This document shows, piece by piece, positions 57,098-64,000 of a stretch of DNA of 64,000 nucleotides (within the stretch, counting starts at the first letter, position 1; each line of letters begins with the position of its first letter). Under the pieces are notes generated by a model. It was not told where the DNA came from. It was given only the letters and a program-made list of their open reading frames with translations, and ran no database searches. The DNA comes from Streptomyces camponoticapitis (GTDB lineage: Bacteria; Actinomycetota; Actinomycetes; Streptomycetales; Streptomycetaceae). Where the stretch lies: the NCBI RefSeq assembly GCF_014646115.1, contig NZ_BMMV01000025.1:18831-82830 (forward strand), in the 5' to 3' direction. A program made the translations under genes and the position numbers.

Positions 57098-58447
57098 ATG
57101 CGACTTCGCATACGCGAGAGCAGATCGAAGGCGGCTGCCCTCGCGGTCATGCTGGCCCTCGCCGTGGCCGTCCCGTTCACGGCCGAGGCCGCGCCCCCGG
57201 CACCGTCCGCGAAGGCCGCGCCAGGGCCCGGAACCGACGCCGAGGAGCGGATCCGGCAGTACGAGATCCCGGGCGCCGCCGACGTCGCGGCTCGTACCGC
57301 CCTCGCCGCCACCGGCGTGTCGGTGGACGAGGCGGGCGCGCGCTCGACGGTCGTCAGCGCCACCGACTCCCAGGCGAAGCGGCTGCGGGAACTCGGCCAC
57401 CGGCTCACCATGCTGCCCGCGCCGCCCGCGAGGACGAACGGCAAGGCCGCGGAGCCGTTCGACTTCCCCTCGGCCGACTCGCGCTATCACAACTACGCCG
57501 AGATGAACACCGAGATCAACCAGCGGATCGCCGCCCACCCGAACCTGATCAGCAAACGTGTCATCGGCAAGAGCTACGAGGGCCGGGACATCATCGCGGT
57601 CAAGATCAGCGACAACGTGGCGACGGACGAGAACGAGCCCGAGGTGCTCTTCACGCACCACCAGCACGCCCGCGAGCATCTCACCGTCGAGATGGCGCTG
57701 TATCTGATCCGTGAACTGGGTAACACCTACGGCACCGACTCACGGGTCACCAACGCCGTGAACAACCGCGAGATCTGGATCGTCCCGGACGTCAACCCGG
57801 ACGGCGGCGAGTACGACATCGCCACCGGTTCGTACCGCAGCTGGCGCAAGAACCGGCAGCCCAACTCCGGCTCCTCCGCGATCGGCACGGACCTCAACCG
57901 CAACTGGGCCTTCCAGTGGGGCTGCTGCGGCGGCTCCTCGACCAGCCCCGGCTCCGAGACGTACCGGGGCCCGCGCGCCGAGTCCGCCCCCGAGGTCAAG
58001 GTGGTCGGGGACTTCGCGCGCAGCCGGGTCGTCGGCGGCAGGCAGCAGCTCAAGGCGGCCATCGACTTCCACACGTACAGCGAACTGGTGCTGTGGCCGT
58101 ACGGCTACACGAGGTCCGACACGGCTCCCGGTATGACGCTGGACGACCGGAACGCCTTCGCCGCCGTCGGCGGGAAGATGGCGGCGAGCAACGGTTACAC
58201 CGCGGAGCAGGCAAGCGACCTGTACATCACGGACGGGTCGATCGACGACTGGCTGTGGGGCAACCAGAAGATCTTCGCGTACACCTTCGAGATGTACCCG
58301 GGGAGTTCAGGCGGCGGCGGCTTCTACCCGCCCGACGAGGTGATCGAGCGGGAGACGAGCCGCAACCGCGACGCGGTCCTGCAACTGCTGGAGAACGCCG
58401 ACTGCATGTACCGGTCCATCGGCAAGGAGTCGCAGTACTGCGCCTGA
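57098..58447 (+). CDS. Secreted M14 zinc carboxypeptidase
   Basis: A 449-residue secreted metallopeptidase. Sec signal (MRLRIRESRSKAAALAVM, cut after AEAA), propeptide of about 100 residues, then the M14 domain: zinc ligands in HQHAREHLTVEM (HxxE), DVNPDGGEYD, DLNRNWAF (Arg-Asn substrate clamp), third zinc His in AIDFHTYSELVLWPYG, and catalytic Glu in YTFEMYPG. It releases C-terminal amino acids from extracellular peptides. ATG 57098 is set by AGGAG upstream. Confidence 0.93.
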   Translation: MRLRIRESRSKAAALAVMLALAVAVPFTAEAAPPAPSAKAAPGPGTDAEERIRQYEIPGAADVAARTALAATGVSVDEAGARSTVVSATDSQAKRLRELGHRLTMLPAPPARTNGKAAEPFDFPSADSRYHNYAEMNTEINQRIAAHPNLISKRVIGKSYEGRDIIAVKISDNVATDENEPEVLFTHHQHAREHLTVEMALYLIRELGNTYGTDSRVTNAVNNREIWIVPDVNPDGGEYDIATGSYRSWRKNRQPNSGSSAIGTDLNRNWAFQWGCCGGSSTSPGSETYRGPRAESAPEVKVVGDFARSRVVGGRQQLKAAIDFHTYSELVLWPYGYTRSDTAPGMTLDDRNAFAAVGGKMAASNGYTAEQASDLYITDGSIDDWLWGNQKIFAYTFEMYPGSSGGGGFYPPDEVIERETSRNRDAVLQLLENADCMYRSIGKESQYCA

Positions 58448-58471
58448 GAGGTCGGTCCACGAAGTGAGCCG

Positions 58472-58505
58472 GACGGCCGTGCCCCGCGTTCGGGGTGCGG
58501 CCGTC
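58472..58505 (+). terminator. Terminator between convergent genes
   Basis: GACGGCCG pairs with CGGCCGTC, with an inner CCCC/GGGG stem, between the carboxypeptidase stop and the convergent phosphotransferase stop. Confidence 0.55.
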
Positions 58506-58522
58506 GTCACGCGGCGCCGCTG

Positions 58523-59437
58523 TCAGGGGCGGGCGAACTGGTCGTGGTCCGCGAGGACTTCACCGACCACATACCGGTTGAGGGCGGCCAGTTCCTCGTC
58601 CGTGTCGATGGTCTCGGACAGGACCAGCAACGACTTCCACAGCGCCCATCCACGGGCGCGTGCCCAGGTGCCGTCGTCCTGACCGACCGCCCGCCGGAAC
58701 GCCGCCCGGTCGGCGCCGGAGAACATCCCCCACGCGATCACCAGGTCACAGGCGGGATCCCCGACCCCCGCCGTACCGAAGTCGATGACGGCGGTCAGCC
58801 TCCCGTCCGCGACCAGCAGATTGCCGAGGGCGATGTCGCCGTGGAACCACACGGGGGCTCCCCGCCACTCGGCGGCGAGCGCGGACTCCCACACGGCGGC
58901 GGCCCGGTCGGTGTCCACCCGGCCCTTGAGCGCGGCCAGGCAGCGGCGCGTCTCCTCGTCGTAGTGGGCGGGCGGCGCCCCGCGGTAGAAGCTGTGCTCG
59001 CCCGCGACCGGACCGTCGTCGGTGTCGCAGCGCTGGAGGGCCAGCAGGAACTCGGCCACCTCGACGGCGAATCGGGACATGTCCCCGATGCGCTCACGCC
59101 GCGCCGTCTCGCCGCTCAGCCAGCCGCGCACCGACCAGGGGAAGGGATAGCCCTCACCGGGAACGCCCTGGCCGAGCACGGTCGGCACCGCCACGGGCAG
59201 TGAGGGTGCCAGCCTGGGCAGCCACCGGTTCTCCTTGGCGACGGCGGGAACATAGCCGGCGGCGGTGGGCAGCCGGACCGTCATGCCGTCGCCGAGCCGG
59301 TAGGTCCTGTTGTCCCACCCGTCGACCTCCACGGGGATCACGGGCAGCCCGCTCCACCGGGGGAACTGCGCGGCGATCAGACGTTTCACCAGGGCCGCGT
59401 CGATACCGGCGCGGCCGTCGGGTGGAGTTGGGACCAT
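58523..59437 (-). CDS. Aminoglycoside-phosphotransferase-family kinase
   Basis: A 304-residue kinase-fold protein. Motifs: VDGWDNRTYRLGDGMTVRLP (N-lobe), VWFHGDIALGNLLVADG (catalytic HGD...N) and AVIDFGTAGVGDPACDLVIA (metal-binding Asp). I chose ATG 59437 (MVPTPPDGRAGIDAALVKRL), where family similarity starts; the frame is open to 59581. It may phosphorylate a small hydroxylated compound or an aminoglycoside; resistance is not implied. Confidence 0.88.
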   Translation of the reverse strand: MVPTPPDGRAGIDAALVKRLIAAQFPRWSGLPVIPVEVDGWDNRTYRLGDGMTVRLPTAAGYVPAVAKENRWLPRLAPSLPVAVPTVLGQGVPGEGYPFPWSVRGWLSGETARRERIGDMSRFAVEVAEFLLALQRCDTDDGPVAGEHSFYRGAPPAHYDEETRRCLAALKGRVDTDRAAAVWESALAAEWRGAPVWFHGDIALGNLLVADGRLTAVIDFGTAGVGDPACDLVIAWGMFSGADRAAFRRAVGQDDGTWARARGWALWKSLLVLSETIDTDEELAALNRYVVGEVLADHDQFARP

Positions 59438-59688
59438 CCCACGATCATCGGCCCGAACGATCGCGCCGGGCAACGCATTTGTTTCAGAGGACTGTCGCTC
59501 GTCCTGCCGGCGGTGAGCGCCGGGGCGAGGTTCTTGCCAGGGCGCTGCTTCCTGGGTAGGACTGTCCGCGTAGGTGATCACCCGAACTCCAGTGTGAGGT
59601 CCGGGGGTACCCGGCTCGAAGGCGCCGGCCGCGACCGCCCGCGTGAAGCCGCACGATCCCTGATTCTCGAACGAAGAAGGAGCCGCTC

Positions 59689-61920
59689 ATGAGCCATCCG
59701 CAGAACTTCGGGCCGAGCCGACGCACCGTCCTCGGCGGAGCGGCCGGGCTGGCCGTGGCGGCGGGGATACCCTCCGGCACGGCGTTCGCGGGACCGGCGT
59801 CGTCTTCGGCCGAGGAGGCCCGCTGGCGCCGGCACGCCGCCCGGGTGACGATCACGCGGGACGACTGGGGCGTCGCGCATGTCGTGGGCGAGACCGATGC
59901 CGACGCGGTGTTCGGGATGATGTACGCCCAGGCCGAGGACGACTTCAACCGCGTCGAGCAGAACTACCTCGTCGCCCTTGGCCGTCTCGCCGAGGCCGAG
60001 GGCGAGAGCGTGATCTGGCAGGACCTGCGTCAGCGGCTGTTCCTCGATCCCGAGGAGCTGAAGAAGGACTACGCCAAGTGTCCGGCGTGGCTGCGCGCGC
60101 TGATGCAGGCGTGGGCGGGCGGACTCAACTACTACCTCGCGACGCACCCCGAGGTGCGTCCACGGGTGCTCGACCGGTTCGAGCCGTGGATGCCGCTGAG
60201 CTTCTCCGAGGGCAGCATCGGCGGCGACATCGAGTCGGTGATGCTCTCCCAGCTCGAAGCCTTCTACAGCGGGCGGGACGTGCCGATCACCGACGAGGAG
60301 CGCGGGCTGGTGCTGCGTGAACCCACGGGGTCGAACGGCATCGCCGTCGCGCCGAGCCACACGCGCGACGGCCACGCGCTGCTGCTGATCAACCCGCACA
60401 CCAGCTTCTTCTTCCGTGCGGAGCAGCATGTGACGAGCCGCGAGGGGCTCAATGTCTACGGCGCTGCCACCTGGGGGCAGTTCTTCATCTACCAGGGCTT
60501 CAACGCGCACACGGGCTGGATGCACACGACGAGCGGCGTCGACAACATCGACGAGTTCGCCGAGACGATCGTGACGGGCTCCGACGGTACGCGTTCCTAC
60601 CGTTACGGCGACGAACTGCGCCCCGTCACCTCGAAGACGGTCACCTTGTCCTTCCGTACCCCGGAGGGCGGTCAGCAGGAGCGCCGCTTCACCGCACTTG
60701 CCACGCATCATGGCCCGATCGTGCGCGAGGCGGACGGCAAGTGGATCGCCTGCGCGCTGATGAACAGGCCCGTCGAGGCCCTGACCCAGAGCTTCCTGCG
60801 CACCACGACGCGCGACTACAAGCAGTATCTGAAGGTCGCGGGACTGAAGGCGAACAGCTCGAACAACACACTCTTCGCGGACTCGAAGGGCGGCATCGCC
60901 TTCCTGATGCCGCAGTTCATGCCGGTGAGAGACGACCGGTTCAACTATCTCAAGCCGGTCGACGGGAGTGATCCCGCGACCGACTGGCGGGGCACGCACA
61001 GCCTGGACAGCATGCCCCAGGCGGTGAACCCGAAGAACGGCTGGGCGTTCAACACCAACAACTGGCCCTGGACCGCGGCCGGCGCGGACAGTCCCGACGC
61101 GGCCGACTATCCGCGCTACTTCGACCGGGTCGGCGAGAATCCGCGCGGTCCGCAGGCGATCCGCGTACTGACCGCGCGCGACGACTTCACCCCGCGGACG
61201 CTGATCGAGGCGGCGTTCGATCCGTATCTCAGCGCCTTCGCGCGTCTGTTGCCGGGGCTGGTCGCCGCCTGGGACCAACTGCCTCGGCACGACGCACGGA
61301 AGGAGAAGCTGGCCGGTCCGATCGGCCTGCTCCGTGAGTGGAACCACCGCTGGTCCGCGAAGTCGACGGCGACATCGGTGGCCGTCTTCTGGGGTGAGGA
61401 CATATGGGCTCTCACGTCCCAGGCGGCGGCAGCGGCCGGGGTGTCGGGCTGGGACTACATCGCCGACCGCGCCACGGACGCGCAGCGGCTCGGGGCACTG
61501 GAGACCGCGACGAACCGGCTGCGGCGGGACTTCGGCGGCTGGCAGGTGCCGTGGGGCGAGATCAACCGCTACCAGCGCAACGACGGTGCGATCGTGCAGG
61601 AGTTCAGCGACGCCAAGCCGAGTATCCCGGTGCCCTTCGCCTCCTCGCGATGGGGCTCCCTCGCCTCGTTCGGAGCCAGGGCGTACCCGGGAACGAAGCG
61701 TTACTACGGCACCAGCGGCAACAGTTTCGTGGCGGTGGTGGAGTTCGGGCCGCGACTGCGCGCCTGGGCGGTGACGGCGGGAGGGGTCAGCGGGCACCCC
61801 GACTCGCCGCACTTCGACGACCAGGCCGAGCGCTACGCGAGCGGGGATCTGCGGCCCGTCTACTTCTATCCCGACGACCTCAGGGGCCATGTCGAGCGGA
61901 GGTACCGGCCCGGCAGGTGA
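59689..61920 (+). CDS. Secreted penicillin-acylase-family amidohydrolase
   Basis: A 743-residue Ntn hydrolase. Tat signal (PSRRTVLGGAAGLAVAAG). The alpha-chain region has TITRDDWGVAHVVGETDADA; autoprocessing should occur before Ser215 in PTGSNGIAVAPS, making Ser215 the N-terminal nucleophile of the beta chain. Further blocks: WGQFFIYQGFNAHTGWMHTT, NSSNNTLFADSKGGIAFLMP and ANSSNN-type oxyanion Asn. Relatives cleave acyl side chains of acyl-homoserine lactones, echinocandins or beta-lactams. AAGGAG lies 12 bases before ATG. Confidence 0.9.
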   Translation: MSHPQNFGPSRRTVLGGAAGLAVAAGIPSGTAFAGPASSSAEEARWRRHAARVTITRDDWGVAHVVGETDADAVFGMMYAQAEDDFNRVEQNYLVALGRLAEAEGESVIWQDLRQRLFLDPEELKKDYAKCPAWLRALMQAWAGGLNYYLATHPEVRPRVLDRFEPWMPLSFSEGSIGGDIESVMLSQLEAFYSGRDVPITDEERGLVLREPTGSNGIAVAPSHTRDGHALLLINPHTSFFFRAEQHVTSREGLNVYGAATWGQFFIYQGFNAHTGWMHTTSGVDNIDEFAETIVTGSDGTRSYRYGDELRPVTSKTVTLSFRTPEGGQQERRFTALATHHGPIVREADGKWIACALMNRPVEALTQSFLRTTTRDYKQYLKVAGLKANSSNNTLFADSKGGIAFLMPQFMPVRDDRFNYLKPVDGSDPATDWRGTHSLDSMPQAVNPKNGWAFNTNNWPWTAAGADSPDAADYPRYFDRVGENPRGPQAIRVLTARDDFTPRTLIEAAFDPYLSAFARLLPGLVAAWDQLPRHDARKEKLAGPIGLLREWNHRWSAKSTATSVAVFWGEDIWALTSQAAAAAGVSGWDYIADRATDAQRLGALETATNRLRRDFGGWQVPWGEINRYQRNDGAIVQEFSDAKPSIPVPFASSRWGSLASFGARAYPGTKRYYGTSGNSFVAVVEFGPRLRAWAVTAGGVSGHPDSPHFDDQAERYASGDLRPVYFYPDDLRGHVERRYRPGR

Positions 61921-61979
61921 CGGGCGGGCGCCCTCTGGCGGGCGCCTGGTCCGCGCCGGCGCGCGGCCAGGCGAACGGC

Positions 61980-62018
61980 CTCGCTGGACGCCCCGTCGAA
62001 TCGGGGGCGTTCAGCGAG
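61980..62018. terminator. Terminator between acylase and reductase genes
   Basis: CTCGCTGGACGCCCC pairs with GGGGCGTTCAGCGAG (one G-T pair) around a nine-base loop, between two convergent genes. Confidence 0.65.
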
Positions 62019-62049
62019 CGGTGCGACAGACCCTGGGCGCGTCAACGGG

Positions 62050-62628
62050 TCAGGCATGCAGGGTGGGCCGGTAGACCAGTTCCTGGACGTGACTGTCGAG
62101 CGTCCGGTGCTCGATCAGTTCGAGATCGAAGTCGGCCGCCCCCTGGAAGATCGCGTCCAGCCCGGTCCGACCGGTGATCACCGGGAAGAGCGTCACCTGG
62201 ACGCGGTCGACCAGGCCGGCTGCCATCAGCGCCCGGTTCATCGAGAGGCTGCCGTGCGAGCGCAGCGGTACGTCGGACTCCTCCTTGAGCCTCGCGACGA
62301 CGTCGACGGCGTCGCCGCTCACGAGGTCCGCGTCCGGCCAGTCGAGGGATCCCTCCAGAGTGGTCGACACCACCGTCGCCGGCAGGTTCACCATCCGGGT
62401 GACCCATGGGTCACGTACCTCGGACTCCTCGGTGCTCGCGGCCAGCATCCCCGCGAACACCCGATAGGTGTTGGCCCCGAAGACCATCCGCTGCTCCTCG
62501 CCGTACAGGCCGAGGCGGTGGTCCAGGAGTTCGGGGCCCTGCTTGCCCCAGTATCCGGTCCAGTCGCCGCCGGCGGCACCGAAGCCGTCGAGGCTGGAGA
62601 AGACGTCGAAGGTGTAGGCGGCGGTCAT
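62050..62628 (-). CDS. RibD C-terminal/dihydrofolate-reductase-fold protein
   Basis: A 192-residue NADPH-dependent reductase fold: YTFDVFSSLDGFGAAGGDWT, RMVFGANTYRVFAGM, LPATVVSTTLEGSLDWPDAD, LRSHGSLSMNRALMAAGLVD and LFPVITGRTGLDAIF. I chose ATG 62628, with AAGGAG six bases upstream; the frame extends to 62679. Stand-alone members have no proven substrate. Confidence 0.9.
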   Translation of the reverse strand: MTAAYTFDVFSSLDGFGAAGGDWTGYWGKQGPELLDHRLGLYGEEQRMVFGANTYRVFAGMLAASTEESEVRDPWVTRMVNLPATVVSTTLEGSLDWPDADLVSGDAVDVVARLKEESDVPLRSHGSLSMNRALMAAGLVDRVQVTLFPVITGRTGLDAIFQGAADFDLELIEHRTLDSHVQELVYRPTLHA

Positions 62629-62824
62629 GATGATCTCCTTGAGTGCGATTGATCGCGTGTCGGGGATACAGACTGGCAAGCACGGTGGAACTCATCGCCC
62701 CTGTGGACCGGCCATCCGCCGGCGAACCCGCTCGGTCTAGTCTTCGGATGAGACGGACTTGAGGGGCTGTTGTGGCCCCTGGGGTCAGTCCCTTCGTACG
62801 TCTACCGATGATTGAGGAACCACC

Positions 62825-63964
62825 GTGACAGTTCCGCCCACGTCACCCCAGCACCGGGCAGAGTCCAAGGTCGCCCGGCGCTCCCTGATCGGCGCCGCGG
62901 GCGCGGTCGTCGCAGGTGCGGTGATCACGCCGACGGTGATGGCCGCGACGGACGACGGGGAAACCGCGTCCACCGATACGCCCGCCACGAAGCCCGGCAC
63001 CACCACCGAGACCTTCCCCGAGACCCGGGCCAAGGCGGCCACCGGTGAGGCTCCCGTCGAGGCCGCCTTCCCCATCGGCTATGTGGGCGTCCGATGGGAG
63101 GGCACGTCCAAGGCCACCGGCGGCGCCATCCGGCTGCGCGACGCCGACGGCGAGCAGGGCGAGTGGAGCGCGCTCAGCACGAGCGGCTGCTCGGACGCGA
63201 ACGGCGGCGCGCTGCTCGTCCCCGCCGACGAGGCCTCCGGCTACGAGCTCAAGGCGCCCGAGGGCTCCACCGCCCTGCGCTCGCTGGCCCTCGACACCAC
63301 GCGCGGTCCGGCGCGGAAGGTGGCCGTCCCCACCGACACGACCCGGGTGCGGGGCCTGGCCTATCTGTCGCGGCCGGCCTGGGGCGCGGACGAGTCGCTG
63401 CGTTTCAAGCCGGACGGCACGGAGAACACACCGACGGCGTACTACCCGTTCCAGACCATCAGCGTGCACCACACCGCCGGGGTCAACGCCGACCCGGACC
63501 CGGCCGCCACCGTCCGCGCGATCTACGAGCTCCACGCCATCGCCAACGACTGGGGTGACATCGGCTACCACTTCCTCATCGACGAGGCGGGCACCATCTA
63601 CGAAGGCCGCTACTCCGGCGAGGAGGGCCTGCCCGCGCACGACGCCGACGGCAACTTGGTGACCGCCTTCCACACCGGCGGATTCAACTCCGGCAACCTC
63701 GGCATCGCGCTGCTCGGCAATCTGATGGAGCAGGGGCCGACGGACGCCGCCAGGAGCTCGCTCACCAGCCTGGTCCGGGTCCTGGTGCGGCTCCACGGCG
63801 TCGACCCGCGGGCGACCGTGACGTACACGAACCCGATCAACGGCACGCAGAAGGAGGTCGACGAGATCAGCGGCCACCGGGACTGGCTGGCGACGGAGTG
63901 CCCGGGCGAGGTCATGTACGAGGAGCTCGCCCTGCTGCGCGAGGCCGCCGCCCAGCGCGGCTGA
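62825..63964 (+). CDS. Secreted peptidoglycan-recognition-type N-acetylmuramoyl-L-alanine amidase
   Basis: A 379-residue secreted amidase. The N-terminus has an RR-containing signal (VARRSLIGAAGAVVAGAV) and a Thr-rich linker. An N-terminal beta domain (about 80-165, FPIGYVGVRWEGTS) precedes the PGRP/Amidase_2 domain from LSRPAWGADESL. Zinc ligands lie in ISVHHTAGVN, SGHRDWLATECPG (His and Cys); IGYHFLIDEAGTIYEGRYSG carries the Tyr. It cleaves the bond between muramic acid and the stem peptide. The full frame is inside the window. Confidence 0.92.
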   Translation: MTVPPTSPQHRAESKVARRSLIGAAGAVVAGAVITPTVMAATDDGETASTDTPATKPGTTTETFPETRAKAATGEAPVEAAFPIGYVGVRWEGTSKATGGAIRLRDADGEQGEWSALSTSGCSDANGGALLVPADEASGYELKAPEGSTALRSLALDTTRGPARKVAVPTDTTRVRGLAYLSRPAWGADESLRFKPDGTENTPTAYYPFQTISVHHTAGVNADPDPAATVRAIYELHAIANDWGDIGYHFLIDEAGTIYEGRYSGEEGLPAHDADGNLVTAFHTGGFNSGNLGIALLGNLMEQGPTDAARSSLTSLVRVLVRLHGVDPRATVTYTNPINGTQKEVDEISGHRDWLATECPGEVMYEELALLREAAAQRG

Positions 63965-64000
63965 GGTACGCGCCCAGGCACGCGAGCGTCATTGCGCCAC

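Noticed and set aside
58523..59437. Naming the phosphotransferase an aminoglycoside resistance gene
   Set aside because: The kinase fold is shared with many metabolic enzymes and no resistance-specific signature was recognised.

Overview
The window looks like a Streptomyces chromosome. Coding sequence is very GC-rich, many starts are GTG, and it holds families typical of the genus: DUF6421, DUF5134, DUF6221, DUF6986, and sugar ABC importers encoded without their own ATPase. No rRNA, tRNA or CRISPR array was seen. All family calls come from reading translated sequence, not from a database search.

Left accessory zone (1-5.5 kb). A membrane protein runs off the left edge and a small soluble protein follows. 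Next are remnants: a DUF4297 (Cap4-type) nuclease domain without its C-terminal half, a decayed DNA-alkylation-repair gene, and the first ~50 codons of a peptide deformylase. Two insertion sequences (IS5 family, IS701 family) lie end to end and share a CTAG target repeat.

Efflux island (5.6-12.8 kb). An MMPL/RND exporter, a histidine kinase and a NarL-type regulator form one overlapping operon on +. A DHA2-type MFS exporter and an FAD monooxygenase form a facing operon on -. The upstream regions of the two exporters are inverted copies of one sequence. The MFS copy still carries a collapsed 24-codon remnant of an MMPL gene that overlaps the MFS start.

Mobile-element graveyard (13-17.8 kb). 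Fragments of Tn3, ISL3 and IS1380 transposases and a frameshifted tyrosine recombinase are mixed with four very small intact-looking genes (a zinc-ribbon protein, a membrane peptide, a DUF6221 protein, and at 18.1 kb a 58-residue acidic protein).

First sugar locus (18.3-24.1 kb). Lipoprotein, two permeases and a ROK sugar kinase on -, with a divergent LacI regulator and a perfect palindromic operator between kinase and regulator.

Metabolic core (24.2-37.4 kb). A CitE-like DUF6986 protein, etfB-etfA, a thioredoxin/DUF4395 divergent pair, an acyltransferase, a B3/B4 protein, a DUF6421-SDR-threonine aldolase operon, a glycerophosphodiester phosphodiesterase, an SDR with a divergent XRE regulator, and an acetyltransferase.

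Second sugar locus (37.6-53.2 kb), the most unusual part. Lipoprotein, two permeases and an NAD-dependent epimerase on -; a divergent IclR regulator; a mannonate-dehydratase-type enolase-superfamily enzyme, a ThuA-like protein and a Gfo/Idh/MocA oxidoreductase on +; a full-length GH38 alpha-mannosidase homologue that has lost its metal and nucleophile residues; an overlapping ROK regulator carrying an apparently domesticated IS630-type transposase at its N-terminus; and a secreted GH71/GH99-like protein whose start codon sits in a hairpin loop. It reads as uptake and breakdown of a complex glycoside, possibly mannose-containing.

Right end (53.6-64 kb). DUF5134 membrane protein with an M56 peptidase, PAP2 phosphatase, HAD hydrolase, secreted M14 carboxypeptidase, a phosphotransferase, a Tat-exported penicillin-acylase-family enzyme, a RibD-like reductase and a secreted peptidoglycan-recognition amidase.
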